A DNA stretch of 64,000 nt from Chryseobacterium oryzae (GCF_022811665.1 NZ_CP094529.1:1674001-1738000); one strand, 5' to 3'. Counted from the first letter of the stretch, positions 10,020-20,291 are shown. The notes: generated by a model from the letters alone, not told the origin. Program-made: numbers and translations.

Positions 10020-10145
10020 AGCTGTTAAATTTTGTTAATTTATATTGCTACATATACAATTTCTTTACCAAAATATTATCAAAACTACACCTCAATAAAC
10101 TTTAACATTTAAATTTTCCAATGATAATTAATAATCCCAATACAA

Positions 10146-12221
10146 TTAATTATTTTGATATTTTTTAGCTTTAAGATATTTATAGGTTTCAATTTGGGAT
10201 CTGCATTCCTCTTTATGATTATTTAAATATTCATTCCTAAGATTTTTATCTAAAATTCTGGCTTTTACATTATCCCTCAACTGAATATCGAGAATATCTT
10301 TCAATTCTTTTTTCAGACTTTTATTGGTAATTTTTGCCGCAGCTTCTACTCTGTAATCTAAATTTCTGTTCATCCAGTCCGCTGAAGAAATATACATATC
10401 TTCTGCCCCTTTGTTGTAAAAATACATTACTCTTGCGTGTTCCAGATACTCATCAACAATACTAATGGCTTTTATCTTCTCTTTAAAATCTTTTTGATTA
10501 ACCGCGCAGTAAATTCCTCTTACAATCATTTTTATCACCACCCCTGCTTTTGCCGCTTCATAAAGTTTGGTAATTAAAACCTTATCACTTACCGAGTTCG
10601 CTTTAATAATCATTTCCGCCTTTCTTCCTGCTTTAGCCTCCTCTATTTCTTTATTAATATGGTATTCGATTTTCTCTCTCATAAACTGCGGACAAACCAA
10701 TAAACTTTTACAGGTTTTAAGAACAGGCAAATAATCTTCTTTAGGTTTTCTCAAAACATTAAAAACCTTATTGATATCTGCCATAATTCCTCGGTCTGAA
10801 GTCATAATAAGATGATCTCCGTAGATTCTGGCAGTTTTTTCATTAAAATTCCCCGTACTTACAAATCCGTACTGAAGCGTTTTGTTGTTTGCCCGTTTTT
10901 TAATAACGCAAAGTTTGGCGTGTACTTTCTTATTTGGAATTCCAATGAGAACCTTTATCCCTTCCGGCTCAAACATTTCTTTCCACTCGAGATTAGACTC
11001 TTCATCGAACCTTGCCTGAAGCTCCAACATCACGGTTACTTCTTTACCATTTCTTGCAGCGTAAATTAGTGCATTGCTTATTTTAGAATTGCTTGCCAAG
11101 CGATATGCCGTAATCTGGATAGATTTTACATCCGGATCCATCGCCGCTTCGCGAAGCAAATCTATCACCGGAGTGTACGTGTGATAAGGAAAAGTAAGCA
11201 GAACATCTTTCTTCAAAATAACATCCGTAACCCTTTCTCCCTGAAGAAAATCGGGATGTGTGAATGATGTTCTTTCAACAGGTTTCTCATATTTCTCGAA
11301 AACATCCGGAAAATCCATAAAATGTTTAAAATTATGTATTTTTCCACCCGGAATAATGCTGTCTTTTTTGCTTAAATTCAGTTTTCTAATGAGTAATTCA
11401 AGCAATGCCTTATCCATATCTTTATCGAAAACGAATCTTGTAGGCTTTCCTTTCCTTCTGTTTTTGAGACCTTTTTCTATTTTTTCGGCAAAATTGGTTC
11501 GGATATCATTATCCAAATCCATTTCGGCATCTTTGGTTACTTTAAAAGCATTTGCAGCGAAATCATCATATCCAAAATAAGAGAATATATGCGGAAGATT
11601 GAAGGTTATAACATCTTCCAAAAGCATCACATTTTTTTCCTCTGGATTTTCTGTTGGGAGTAAAACAAACCTTCCCACAAAACGTGACGGTATTTCTATA
11701 ATTGCATAATTGCTTTGATAGTTCCAGTCTTTTTTTCTCATAGCAACGCCCAAATAGAGACTTTTATCTCTCATATAAGGCATCGGAGTATTTTCATGAA
11801 GCAAAATGGGTATCACGTTAGACTCTACCACTTCATCAAAATATTTTCTTACAAATTCTTTCTGTTTAGGCGTTAAATTCTTTGCAGTCTTAATAAAGAC
11901 ATGATGTTCTGCCATTTCAACCTGAATTTTCTTCCAGGTTTTATCAAAATCTGCCTGTTGTTTAATGACAATTTCATTAATTTTCTGAAGTATTTTAGAA
12001 GGTGGCTGATAAAAAGATTCGGCAATTATTTTTTCTTTAAAATCCATTGCTCGTTTTAATCCGGCAACCCGAACTCTAAAAAACTCATCTAAATTATTGG
12101 AAAAAATTCCTAAAAACCGAATTCTTAAATGTAAAGGAACATTTTCGTCCATTGCTTCCTGAAGAACTCTTTCATTAAAGGCAAGCCACGTAATATCTCT
12201 GGGATTGAAATGTAAAGACAT
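10146..12221 (-). CDS. ppk1: Polyphosphate kinase 1
   Basis: 691 residues from the MSLHFNPRDITWLAFNERVL start. An in-frame ATG 33 bases upstream adds residues not seen in the family. Domains in order: N-terminal helical domain, head domain, and two PLD-like catalytic domains. The catalytic histidines lie in VHAKLCVIKKR and EHARVMYFYN. It makes inorganic polyphosphate reversibly from ATP. A Ppx/GppA-type phosphatase gene at 49004-49888 could be its functional counterpart, though it is distant in the window. Confidence 0.95.
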   Translation of the reverse strand: MSLHFNPRDITWLAFNERVLQEAMDENVPLHLRIRFLGIFSNNLDEFFRVRVAGLKRAMDFKEKIIAESFYQPPSKILQKINEIVIKQQADFDKTWKKIQVEMAEHHVFIKTAKNLTPKQKEFVRKYFDEVVESNVIPILLHENTPMPYMRDKSLYLGVAMRKKDWNYQSNYAIIEIPSRFVGRFVLLPTENPEEKNVMLLEDVITFNLPHIFSYFGYDDFAANAFKVTKDAEMDLDNDIRTNFAEKIEKGLKNRRKGKPTRFVFDKDMDKALLELLIRKLNLSKKDSIIPGGKIHNFKHFMDFPDVFEKYEKPVERTSFTHPDFLQGERVTDVILKKDVLLTFPYHTYTPVIDLLREAAMDPDVKSIQITAYRLASNSKISNALIYAARNGKEVTVMLELQARFDEESNLEWKEMFEPEGIKVLIGIPNKKVHAKLCVIKKRANNKTLQYGFVSTGNFNEKTARIYGDHLIMTSDRGIMADINKVFNVLRKPKEDYLPVLKTCKSLLVCPQFMREKIEYHINKEIEEAKAGRKAEMIIKANSVSDKVLITKLYEAAKAGVVIKMIVRGIYCAVNQKDFKEKIKAISIVDEYLEHARVMYFYNKGAEDMYISSADWMNRNLDYRVEAAAKITNKSLKKELKDILDIQLRDNVKARILDKNLRNEYLNNHKEECRSQIETYKYLKAKKYQNN

Positions 12222-12254
12222 ATTGATAAATAATAGTTCTTCAAAAATAAACAA

Positions 12255-12600
12255 TATCTTACAAAAAGCATATTACTTTTTATTAATAAAGCTTTTTCAA
12301 ATCCCAACTTATACTTTTTCATTAATCTTCCGTTACAATCTGAAGCATAAGAAAAACAAAAGTGACAAAAATGATTCAAAAAACACCATTATTACCCCGT
12401 AATATGTCAAAAGTATGTTTTTCAAAGAATGTATCAATATTATTAAAACCGCTTACTAATGCATTCAAAGTAAGGTTGAATATTATTTCCATACAAAAAA
12501 ACATTTTAAACATGTCAATTTGTCACAAAAAAATGAATGGTATAAATATTGAGAAAATGAGATTGTAAATTAAAATTTAAAAAATTAGAAAAAATATAAA
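12255..12600. other. Intergenic region between divergent ppk1 and dnaK
   Basis: About 345 bases of AT-rich sequence without a credible gene. The dnaK promoter must lie here. A TTG at about 12519 followed by TATAAATATTG near 12541 is the closest match to the Bacteroidota consensus, but it is not exact. No CIRCE inverted repeat is seen. Confidence 0.4.
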
Positions 12601-12604
12601 TATT

Positions 12605-14497
12605 ATGAGTAAAATAATTGGAATCGACTTAGGAACAACAAACTCTTGCGTTGCAGTAATGGAAGGTAAAGACCCTGTTGTTATCCCTAACGCAGAAGGT
12701 AAAAGAACAACGCCTTCTATTGTAGCATTTACAGAAGATGGTGAAAGAAAAGTAGGTGATCCTGCAAAAAGACAAGCAGTAACTAACCCTACAAAAACGG
12801 TTTATTCAATCAAAAGATTTATCGGAACGCACTTTAAAGATGATGCTTCTGAAATTACAAGAGTACCTTATAAAGTAGTTTCCGGACCAAATGATACTGT
12901 AAAAGTAAAAATTGACGACAGAGAATATACGCCACAGGAGATTTCTGCAATGATTCTTCAGAAAATGAAGAAAACTGCTGAAGATTATCTTGGACAAGAG
13001 GTAACAAGAGCAGTAATTACTGTTCCTGCTTACTTTAACGATGCTCAAAGACAGGCTACTAAAGAAGCTGGTGAAATTGCAGGTCTTAAAGTAGAAAGAA
13101 TTATCAACGAGCCAACTGCAGCTGCATTAGCTTACGGTCTCGATAAAAATCATAAAGATCAAAAAATCGCAGTATATGACCTTGGTGGTGGTACTTTCGA
13201 TATTTCCATCCTTGATTTGGGAGACGGTGTATTTGAAGTATTGTCTACAAACGGTGATACGCACTTAGGTGGTGATGACTTCGATGATGTGATTATCAAC
13301 TGGATGGCGGATGAATTCAAAGCGGAAGAAGGTGTTGACTTGAAATCTGATGCAATCGCATTACAAAGATTGAAAGAAGCAGCTGAAAAAGCTAAAATTG
13401 AATTATCTTCTTCTCCTCAAACTGAAATCAACCTTCCATATATCACGGCTACAGCTACAGGTCCTAAACACTTGGTTAAGACTTTAACTAAAGCTAAATT
13501 CGAGCAGTTATCAGCTGATTTGGTAAGACGTTCTATGGAGCCGGTTGCAAAAGCGTTGAAAGATGCAGGTTTGTCAACTTCCGATATCGACGAAGTAATC
13601 TTGGTAGGTGGTTCTACAAGAATACCAATCATCCAGGAAGAAGTAGAAAAATTCTTTGGTAAAAAACCATCTAAAGGTGTAAACCCGGATGAGGTTGTAG
13701 CGATTGGTGCAGCTATCCAAGGTGGGGTTTTGACAGGTGATGTAAAAGACGTTCTTTTATTAGATGTTACACCACTTTCTTTAGGTATCGAAACGATGGG
13801 TTCTGTTTTCACTAAATTAATTGAAGCAAACACAACCATCCCAACTAAAAAATCTGAGGTTTTCTCTACAGCGTCTGACAATCAGCCTGCAGTAAGCATC
13901 AGAGTTGGACAAGGAGAAAGACCAATGTTCAACGATAACAAAGAGATTGGTAAATTTGATTTGACAGATATTCCACCAGCTCCAAGAGGAGTTCCTCAAA
14001 TCGAAGTAACTTTTGATATTGATGCGAACGGTATCTTGAGCGTTTCTGCTAAAGACAAAGGAACTGGTAAAGAACAAACAATCAAGATCCAAGCTTCTTC
14101 TGGTCTTTCTGACGAAGAAATCGAAAGAATGAAAAAAGAAGCTCAAGAAAACTCTGCAGCCGATGCTAAGAGAAAAGAAGAGGTTGAAGTTTTCAACAAA
14201 GCTGACGGATTGATCTTCCAAACTGAAAAACAATTGAAAGAGTTTGGTGATAAATTGTCTGCTGATAAAAAAGCCGCAATCGAATCTGCTCATGCAGAAT
14301 TGAAAACAGCTTTTGAAGCTAAAAATGCTGATGATGTAAAAGCTAAAACCGAAGCTCTGGATGCAGCTTGGATGGCAGCTTCTGAAGAATTGTATGCAGC
14401 AGGTCAACAGCCAGGTGCAGATGCAGGAGCACAATCTCAAGGTAATGCCGGCGGAGCAGATGATGTTCAGGATGCAGATTTTGAAGAAGTGAAGTAA
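12605..14497 (+). CDS. dnaK: Molecular chaperone DnaK (Hsp70)
   Basis: 630 residues. The ATPase domain carries [17 protein letters not shown] at the start, [14 protein letters not shown] and [16 protein letters not shown]. The substrate-binding domain follows (about 385-500), then a helical lid and a Gln/Gly/Ala tail ending [12 protein letters not shown]. The last 20 bases are the attachment site of a mobile element: near-copies recur at 36669-36688 and 42022-42042. The stop and last codons seen here could therefore be supplied by the element. No dnaJ or grpE is adjacent. Confidence 0.98.
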   Translation: MSKIIGIDLGTTNSCVAVMEGKDPVVIPNAEGKRTTPSIVAFTEDGERKVGDPAKRQAVTNPTKTVYSIKRFIGTHFKDDASEITRVPYKVVSGPNDTVKVKIDDREYTPQEISAMILQKMKKTAEDYLGQEVTRAVITVPAYFNDAQRQATKEAGEIAGLKVERIINEPTAAALAYGLDKNHKDQKIAVYDLGGGTFDISILDLGDGVFEVLSTNGDTHLGGDDFDDVIINWMADEFKAEEGVDLKSDAIALQRLKEAAEKAKIELSSSPQTEINLPYITATATGPKHLVKTLTKAKFEQLSADLVRRSMEPVAKALKDAGLSTSDIDEVILVGGSTRIPIIQEEVEKFFGKKPSKGVNPDEVVAIGAAIQGGVLTGDVKDVLLLDVTPLSLGIETMGSVFTKLIEANTTIPTKKSEVFSTASDNQPAVSIRVGQGERPMFNDNKEIGKFDLTDIPPAPRGVPQIEVTFDIDANGILSVSAKDKGTGKEQTIKIQASSGLSDEEIERMKKEAQENSAADAKRKEEVEVFNKADGLIFQTEKQLKEFGDKLSADKKAAIESAHAELKTAFEAKNADDVKAKTEALDAAWMAASEELYAAGQQPGADAGAQSQGNAGGADDVQDADFEEVK

Positions 14498-14565
14498 GTA
14501 TTGATTAACATCAAGTAATAATAATTAATAAATCGCTGTAAATGTTATATTTGCAGCGATTTTTA
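14478..14565. other. Left attachment region (attL): dnaK 3' end plus terminator hairpin
   Basis: The dnaK tail ATTTTGAAGAAGTGAAGTAA (14478-14497) and a downstream terminator hairpin (AATCGCTG...CAGCGATT, 14531-14561, with T-run) are repeated as a unit at 36669-36745 and 42022-42099. The 36669 copy differs from the dnaK tail by one base in 19. A tyrosine recombinase gene follows at 15273. This is the classic layout of an element integrated at the 3' end of a housekeeping gene. The hairpin here differs in sequence from the other two, so the 3' side of this junction probably comes from the element. Confidence 0.8.
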
Positions 14566-14632
14566 TTTGTTTCTATTTTTTATTTACATTCAAATTTTAT
14601 CGTTTTTTATTATATATTTGTACCATATTTGT

Positions 14633-14642
14633 AACGCGCGTT
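14633..14642. repeat. Palindrome at the left end of the element
   Basis: The 10-bp palindrome AACGCGCGTT is GC-rich in an AT-rich setting and lies between attL and the first element gene. A second CGC-containing motif (TTAGCGATAATGTGCGC) follows. It could be an arm-type recombinase site or an operator for the first gene. This is inference only. Confidence 0.35.
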
Positions 14643-14706
14643 AATTAGCGATAATGTGCGCTTTATTATGTCTTAATTAGTCTTATTCGATACTTAAACT
14701 GATACT

Positions 14707-15276
14707 ATGGGCTTTAGTAAACTAAAAATACCTAAGATTTGTGAGTTTTGTGAAAAACCGTTTGAAGCAAAAACAATAACTACAAGGTTTTGTAGTAAAG
14801 CTTGTGCTGACAAATCTGGAAAGAGACAAAAGCAGTTACAAAAGGCTGCTGAGCAGAAACAATCAATTTTAGAGAATTCTAAAAATAAAATTGTTGAGAT
14901 TCAAACACGTCCGTATATTTCAATTACAGAAGCAACTATTCTTTTTGGAATTTCAAAAGATACTCTTAGGAGACTTATAAAGAATGAGATTATACCTGCC
15001 CATAATTTTGGACAGAGATTGACAAGAATAAGCAAAGAACATTTGGAAAAAATGTTTACAGCTGTAGAAATTCCGAAAGAAAAAGAAGCAAAGCCTGAAA
15101 AATTGAATTATACAATTGAAGATTGCTATACACTTTCCGAAGTGAGTGATAAATTTGGAGCTAATCCATCAACGGTAAGCAGCGTAATCAGGAAATTTAG
15201 TATTCCTAAAAAGCAGGTTGGTAATTTTGTCTATGTGCCGAAAGAACAAATTGATAAAATATTCGCTGGAAAATGA
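14707..15276 (+). CDS. HTH / excisionase-like DNA-binding protein with N-terminal Cys4 motif
   Basis: 189 residues. Cys12, Cys15, Cys29 and Cys33 form a CxxC...CxxxC zinc-ribbon-like motif. Two MerR/excisionase-type HTH segments follow: ISITEATILFGISKDTLRRL and YTLSEVSDKFGANPSTVSSV. It overlaps the integrase start by 4 bases (ATGA), so the two are translationally coupled. A role as recombination directionality factor or element regulator is likely from position. A decayed copy of its 5' end seems to lie at 36865-36940. Confidence 0.8.
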   Translation: MGFSKLKIPKICEFCEKPFEAKTITTRFCSKACADKSGKRQKQLQKAAEQKQSILENSKNKIVEIQTRPYISITEATILFGISKDTLRRLIKNEIIPAHNFGQRLTRISKEHLEKMFTAVEIPKEKEAKPEKLNYTIEDCYTLSEVSDKFGANPSTVSSVIRKFSIPKKQVGNFVYVPKEQIDKIFAGK

Positions 15277-16532
15277 AACAACTATCTAAAACAAAAGTAA
15301 CCGTAAGACTTCGCAGAGCAGAAGACCGGAAAGAATGGTACGTTTATATAGAAAGTTATCCCGTACAAATTTCCGGAAAGAAAACACCACAGCGTATTCG
15401 TGAATATTTGAACAGAAGTGTTACAACGGTGGAATGGGACAAGAAAAGAACTGCTCGAACAGATTCAACAGGAACAAAAACGTACAAACCGAAACGTAAT
15501 GACAACGGGGTAATCATTTGCAAAAGTGAGAATGACCGTGAAGTAATGCTATATGCGGATGGAATCCGAAAACTTCGTCAACGAGAATATGATAATGTAG
15601 ATTTATACAGTGATTCTGAAAATTTGTTAATTGGGCAAAAAGAAAAAAGTCAGAAAAATTTTATTGAATACTTTGGTAAAGTAGCATCTAAAAGACACGG
15701 AAAAAATTCAAGCTCTATCCTAATCAATTGGGAACGTACGATAGAATTCTTAAAAAACTTTGCAGGAGATGAATTGATGTTTTCTCAAATAGACAATAAG
15801 ATGGCTGAAGGTTTTAAAAACTTTCTTCTATCCGCCCCTTGTGGAGGAAATAAAAAAGGGACTATTTCCAACAATACTGCAGCAACTTATTTTTCAATTT
15901 TTAAGGCGGCATTAAAGCAAGCATTTATTGATGGATATTTATTGGTTGACTTATCTTCAAAGATAAAAGGCATTCCGGAACAGGATTCAAGAAGAGAATA
16001 TTTGACTATTGAAGAACTTAATATGTTGGTTGCAACTTCTTGCGAAAGAGACGTCCTTAAAAGAGCAGCACTTTTCTCAGCACTTACTGGATTACGTCAT
16101 TCCGATATTCAAAAGCTTCGATGGAAAGAAATCAGCATAGAAAATAATGTGGTTAGACTAAACTTCACGCAGAAGAAAACTAAAGGTGTTGAATATACTC
16201 CCATTTCTCAGCAAGCTTTTCAACTTTGTGGAGAACCACGACAACCTGAACAATTTGTATTTGAAGATTTGCCAAATCCTTCCTGGATTTCAAGACCTCT
16301 TAAAAAATGGATTGAGAAAGCTGAGATAAAAAAGAATATTACTTTTCACTGCTTCCGTCATACTTTCGCCACCTTGCAGTTATCAAATGGTACAGATATT
16401 TACACAGTCAGTAAAATGCTTGGTCATACCAATGTGAAGACCACACAAGTCTATGCAAAAATAGTTGATGAAAAGAAAACTAAAGCTTCAGAAGCTATAC
16501 AGTTGGCATTTTTAAAGAATAAGTCAGAATGA
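15273..16532 (+). CDS. Site-specific tyrosine recombinase (integrase)
   Basis: 419 residues. An arm-binding domain (about 1-100) and a SAM-like core-binding domain (about 125-230) precede the catalytic domain. Catalytic residues are visible: Arg275 in LTGLRHSD, His359 and Arg362 in HCFRHTF, His385 in MLGHTNVKTTQ and nucleophile Tyr394. It has the Bacteroidota element type with N-terminal arm domain. It is not an integron IntI, since no IntI-specific insertion is seen. It should integrate the element at the dnaK 3' end. Confidence 0.95.
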   Translation: MKQLSKTKVTVRLRRAEDRKEWYVYIESYPVQISGKKTPQRIREYLNRSVTTVEWDKKRTARTDSTGTKTYKPKRNDNGVIICKSENDREVMLYADGIRKLRQREYDNVDLYSDSENLLIGQKEKSQKNFIEYFGKVASKRHGKNSSSILINWERTIEFLKNFAGDELMFSQIDNKMAEGFKNFLLSAPCGGNKKGTISNNTAATYFSIFKAALKQAFIDGYLLVDLSSKIKGIPEQDSRREYLTIEELNMLVATSCERDVLKRAALFSALTGLRHSDIQKLRWKEISIENNVVRLNFTQKKTKGVEYTPISQQAFQLCGEPRQPEQFVFEDLPNPSWISRPLKKWIEKAEIKKNITFHCFRHTFATLQLSNGTDIYTVSKMLGHTNVKTTQVYAKIVDEKKTKASEAIQLAFLKNKSE

Positions 16533-17359
16533 AAATAAAATACTTTGAAAATATTTTAAAATATTTGCCGGTCTTACTGGTTTGTATTTTTATTGGGCTT
16601 TTAGGACGGGAGCATTTTATCAAAAAAGGAGCAGATGAGTTTACGGTTAATATGATTTTTTGGATTTATGTTGGGTTAGGTATTTTAATTTTTGCAATTC
16701 TCAATTTATTTCTTGACCCCATTGTTAGTTGGCTGTTAAAGCGTTTTTCCAAGAATGTAGAATCTGAGTTAGTTGAAAAGCAAGAATCTGATTCCAAGAA
16801 TCTTCATATCATTACATCTACGGAGAATTTTAAATTGAATGAAGAACCTTTGCAAACTATTCAAAATTCTATTAAAAAAGAAAATCCAAATTTTGAAGTT
16901 GTAAATGAAATATCCCTTACATTGGAGGAAAGTGAAAAAACAATTGAACTTTCTGATATTGAAAAAATAAGAAGTCAAGCCAAATCTAAAAATGAAGAAA
17001 TCCTTCAGGAAAAGTTAGATTTTATAATGCATTACACAAAAGAAAAATTTGCTCCGCATTCAGAAGATGAAGAAATCAACAAGTTATGCATCTATTTAGT
17101 TGAATTTCTTAGAGATAGCAAGTTTGATATTTTAATCCCTTTAAAAGTAAATAATCTCAAAACTATTGATTTAATGCATTTTGGGTGGAATGTATGGAAT
17201 CATTATAGAGGAAATAATCAGAGAAAGGATGTTGCTAAATTTTTGAAAATAGTTTTTTCTGAAAATTTTAAAGAAATGGAAGAACCAACAATAGAAAAAT
17301 TGCTTACTTCAAGAAAAGAAGAAGGAGTAATTAAAATTGAAAATAATATGCTTCAATAA
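16529..17359 (+). CDS. Element-encoded membrane protein of unknown function
   Basis: 276 residues overlapping the integrase stop by 4 bases (ATGA). Two transmembrane helices near the N-terminus (about 11-26 and 44-66) are followed by a charged cytoplasmic region rich in Lys and Glu. The C-terminal helical part includes LMHFGWNVWNHYRGNNQRKDV. I recognise no named family. Close coupling to the integrase shows it belongs to the element. Confidence 0.7.
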   Translation: MKIKYFENILKYLPVLLVCIFIGLLGREHFIKKGADEFTVNMIFWIYVGLGILIFAILNLFLDPIVSWLLKRFSKNVESELVEKQESDSKNLHIITSTENFKLNEEPLQTIQNSIKKENPNFEVVNEISLTLEESEKTIELSDIEKIRSQAKSKNEEILQEKLDFIMHYTKEKFAPHSEDEEINKLCIYLVEFLRDSKFDILIPLKVNNLKTIDLMHFGWNVWNHYRGNNQRKDVAKFLKIVFSENFKEMEEPTIEKLLTSRKEEGVIKIENNMLQ

Positions 17360-17489
17360 AGAAAATAGCAATTAACATTAAGCAGAAAATTGGTTATGAT
17401 ATTAATATGATTTAGTCATTTTTAATCATACAAAAAACATACATAGAACATAAATTATCATTGCACCATAACAATCATAAACGATACTT

Positions 17490-17828
17490 ATGGATGCACA
17501 AGAAATCAATTTTGAAAATCTGCCAAAAGCAGTCGCACATTTGGTAAATGAAATTGCCGAAATCAAATCAATTGTAGAAAAAAGACAAGTTCCGGCAATT
17601 CCTACCAAGAAAATTCCTATTGACATTTCCGAAGCGTGTAAATTAATAGGAAAAGCCAAACCTACGATTTATACGCTTGTTCGTGAAAGAAAAATCCCGT
17701 GTTACAAAAACGGTAAAAAACTCTACTTTTTTGAAGATGAACTTTTGGAATGGATTTCTAAAGGGAAGAAGAAAACCTTATTGGAAATAGAATCAGAAGC
17801 TCTGAAATATCATAACCGAAATAGATAA
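17490..17828 (+). CDS. Helix-turn-helix (excisionase family) DNA-binding protein
   Basis: 112 residues with a C-terminal MerR-like HTH of the type IDISEACKLIGKAKPTIYTL followed by VRERKIPCYKNGKKLYF, the usual form of HTH_17 proteins in Bacteroidota mobile elements. The N-terminus has a short coiled-coil-like segment. It probably controls the replication genes that follow, or acts as excisionase. Confidence 0.85.
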   Translation: MDAQEINFENLPKAVAHLVNEIAEIKSIVEKRQVPAIPTKKIPIDISEACKLIGKAKPTIYTLVRERKIPCYKNGKKLYFFEDELLEWISKGKKKTLLEIESEALKYHNRNR

Positions 17829-17835
17829 GTTGGTT

Positions 17836-18993
17836 ATGAACGAACAAAAATTCTTGTATCAGTCTGATACTCCTTCAAAAACAATTTACGATCGAGCGAT
17901 GAAATATTTGGACGAAAAATACAATATTCGTTTTAATACTATTGCTTTGGAGTTGGAAATTCAATTGAAAGAACAGAATGAAACTTGGTCTGTTCTCAAT
18001 ATCAATTCCTTACTTATAGAATTGGCTCAATCGGGTATTGAGATTAATATGAATAAGCTGGAAATTCTGGTAAGAAGCCATTTGATTCAGCAGTATAATC
18101 CGATTCGAGAATATTTTGAAAGTTTAGAAACTTGGGATGGTAAAGATTATATAAAGGATCTCTGTCGATATCTCAAAACTAATGATGATGATGCATTCCT
18201 TTATCATTTTGAAAAATGGTTAACAAGAGCAGTTTTGTGTTCGCTAATCAAAGGATATGTCAATAAGCAGTCATTGGTTTTAGCGTCACATCAAAATTCT
18301 GGGAAATCCTCTTTTTTACGGTTTTTAATTCCGCCCAAATTAGAAAATTATTATACTGAAAATATTTCCATTGACAAAGACGGTATTATTTCTATTTGTA
18401 AAAATTTGATTTGCAACCTTGATGAATTGGCGGTTTTATCTAAATCCGATGTTAATACTTTGAAATCTTTCATTTCAAAAAGCAGTGCCAATATTAGACT
18501 TCCTTATGCAAGAAAAGCAGAATTTTTGGAGCGGATTTGCTCATTTGTTGGATCTACCAATAGGACTGATTTTCTAACCGATGAAACAGGAAGTATTAGA
18601 TGGTTGATTTTTGAGGTACATTCTTTTGATTTTGAATATTCCAAAGAAATTGATATTGATAGAGTCTGGGCTCAAGCATATTTCAATGCTTTTGAAAGAA
18701 AAAATTATAATTCCGAATTGACAGTAACGGATATCACCGAAAACGAAAAGCGAAACGAAAAATATGCACAAGTTTCAATGGAGCAAGAGCTTATTTCTGC
18801 TCATTTTGAAAAATCTGAAAAAATCGAAGAATTTCTTACGGCAACAGACATTATGTTGGCAATGAATAATGCATTAGGATTACGATTGAATAATATAAAA
18901 ATTGGAAAAGCACTCACCAGTTTAAAATATCAAAGGATGAAACATCCTAAACTTCAGGTGTATGGCTATCTCATTAAAAGAAAGCCTGAATGA
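17836..18993 (+). CDS. VapE-like virulence-associated P-loop ATPase/helicase
   Basis: 385 residues from the ATG at 17836. A TTG six bases upstream is also possible. The Walker A motif lies in ASHQNSGKSSFLRFL, a Walker B-like NLICNLDELA follows, and downstream are the sensor region GSTNRTDFLTDETGSIRW and arginine-containing segments. This is the VapE / primase-helicase family found in phage satellites and mobilizable elements. With the primase at 19224 it forms a replication module. Confidence 0.85.
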   Translation: MNEQKFLYQSDTPSKTIYDRAMKYLDEKYNIRFNTIALELEIQLKEQNETWSVLNINSLLIELAQSGIEINMNKLEILVRSHLIQQYNPIREYFESLETWDGKDYIKDLCRYLKTNDDDAFLYHFEKWLTRAVLCSLIKGYVNKQSLVLASHQNSGKSSFLRFLIPPKLENYYTENISIDKDGIISICKNLICNLDELAVLSKSDVNTLKSFISKSSANIRLPYARKAEFLERICSFVGSTNRTDFLTDETGSIRWLIFEVHSFDFEYSKEIDIDRVWAQAYFNAFERKNYNSELTVTDITENEKRNEKYAQVSMEQELISAHFEKSEKIEEFLTATDIMLAMNNALGLRLNNIKIGKALTSLKYQRMKHPKLQVYGYLIKRKPE

Positions 18994-19193
18994 AATGACT
19001 TACCAAAGTTACCAAGTTACCTTAAAACTTAAAATAGTCTAGTAATCAACGACTTATTGAGGTAATGATATTTTAAAATAGTTACCTAAAACTACCTAAA
19101 TGAAAAATTATGGTAAGAAGGTAAAGAAAGGTAATTGTAAAAATATACCTTAAAATATTATTAATCAATGAAAGGGTAATTAGGTAAGAATAT
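18994..19193. repeat. Cluster of GGTAA / TTACC motifs between helicase and primase genes
   Basis: About ten GGTAA or TTACC pentamers occur in 200 bases, in both orientations. Examples are ACTTACCAAAGTTACCAAG near 19005, GAGGTAATG, AGTTACCTAAAACTACC, and GGTAAGAAGGTAAAGAAAG near 19114. No gene fits the gap. It may be a replication origin or the operator of the primase. Confidence 0.5.
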
Positions 19194-19223
19194 TTGAAAA
19201 ATAATTACAAAACATATTACAGT

Positions 19224-20183
19224 ATGAACTGCAAACAATTTAACAGCCTATCGTTGGAAGAAGTCCTCCAAAATCTCGGACACCTTCCCACGAAACAAAA
19301 TGAAAAAGAAGCTTGGTATCACAACCCTTTTGCCAGCGAATCCCAAGCCTCTTTTAAACTCGATAAAAGACAAAATGTATGGTATCTCCATTCGGAAGGA
19401 ATTGGTGGTAACAATACCGATTTTATGCAGAAATACTTAAATGCTTCAATACAGGAAGTTCTGAAATGGGCTGAGAAACAAAACTTTTCTTCTTTTCAAC
19501 CGCAGAGCGCCATTCAAAAGCAAAACAATACTAAGCCGAATTATCAAATCACTGAAATCATAGAACTTCAAAATGAGCATTTGAAAAACTATCTTTTACA
19601 AAGAGGACTTTCGGAAATGGTCTTTCCATTTGTAAGGGAAGTACATTTCCAAATGGGAGAAAAAAAACTGTATGCTGTAGGTTTTCAAAATCTTTCCGAA
19701 GGTTGGGAACTCAGAAATTCATTTTACAAAGGAGCTGTTCTTAAAAAAGATATTTCAATAATTAATCTCAATGACAATGCTCAATATAAAAATCATAAAA
19801 ACACGAGTGTTGCGGTCTTTGAAGGCTTTATTGATGCCTTGTCTTTTTTAGAAATGCAGAAATCCTATACAGGAGATTTGCTCATAATGAATTCCATTGC
19901 ACTTTTGAATAAGACAAAAGAGCATTTGAAACAATATTCCGAAATCCATTTGTTTTTAGATAATGACCTTTCCGGAACAAAATGCAAGAACGACATTTTG
20001 AAAAACTTTCCCCAAGCGAAAGACCATTCTGAAATCTATTCGGCCTATAAAGATTTGAACGAATATATGGTTGAACAGATTAAAATGGGAATGGAGGAGA
20101 ACTACGAAAAAGAGAAAAATAATCTGCAACAAAAAGAACAACAAGAAAATCAACCTACTCAAATATACAGAAGGAAACGCTGA
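19224..20183 (+). CDS. Toprim-domain primase (CHC2-type) of the mobile element
   Basis: 319 residues starting MNCKQFNSLSLEEVLQNLGH. A TTG start 30 bases upstream is possible but less like the family. The N-terminal region resembles a CHC2 zinc-binding domain (WYHNPFASESQASFKL), although the classical zinc Cys residues are not all present. The Toprim motifs AVFEGFIDALSFLE and LFLDNDLSGTKCK give the conserved Glu and DxD. It should synthesise primers for element replication with the helicase upstream. Confidence 0.85.
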   Translation: MNCKQFNSLSLEEVLQNLGHLPTKQNEKEAWYHNPFASESQASFKLDKRQNVWYLHSEGIGGNNTDFMQKYLNASIQEVLKWAEKQNFSSFQPQSAIQKQNNTKPNYQITEIIELQNEHLKNYLLQRGLSEMVFPFVREVHFQMGEKKLYAVGFQNLSEGWELRNSFYKGAVLKKDISIINLNDNAQYKNHKNTSVAVFEGFIDALSFLEMQKSYTGDLLIMNSIALLNKTKEHLKQYSEIHLFLDNDLSGTKCKNDILKNFPQAKDHSEIYSAYKDLNEYMVEQIKMGMEENYEKEKNNLQQKEQQENQPTQIYRRKR

Positions 20184-20231
20184 TAGGCACACGCTTTTTA
20201 CCAACTATATGCAAAAGTTAGGAGCTCATTC

Positions 20232-20268
20232 GCAACTTTGAAGGTCGGTTCCCTCCCAACAAAGTTGC
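20232..20268. other. Hairpin upstream of the relaxase gene, candidate oriT
   Basis: GCAACTTTG and CAAAGTTGC form a perfect 9-bp inverted repeat around a 19-base loop (AAGGTCGGTTCCCTCCCAA). A GC-rich GCCCTGCGGGGC structure follows at about 20275. This lies in a 455-base gene-free gap just before the relaxase gene and is the natural place for a transfer origin. The nic site cannot be identified. Confidence 0.5.
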
Positions 20269-20291
20269 TGCTTCGCCCTGCGGGGCTTCAA

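Noticed and set aside
12205..12568. Short frames upstream of dnaK
   Set aside because: They are AT-rich, overlap the ppk1 start region, and have no protein-like pattern.
13417..14440. Long open frames antisense to dnaK (154 and 207 codons)
   Set aside because: They mirror the codon pattern of dnaK and have Phe/Ser-rich nonsense products. They are shadows of a highly expressed gene.
15273..16532. The tyrosine recombinase as the integron integrase of the cassette array
   Set aside because: It is over 40 kb away, sits in its own element with an arm-binding domain, and lacks the extra IntI helix region. It fits the dnaK attachment site instead.
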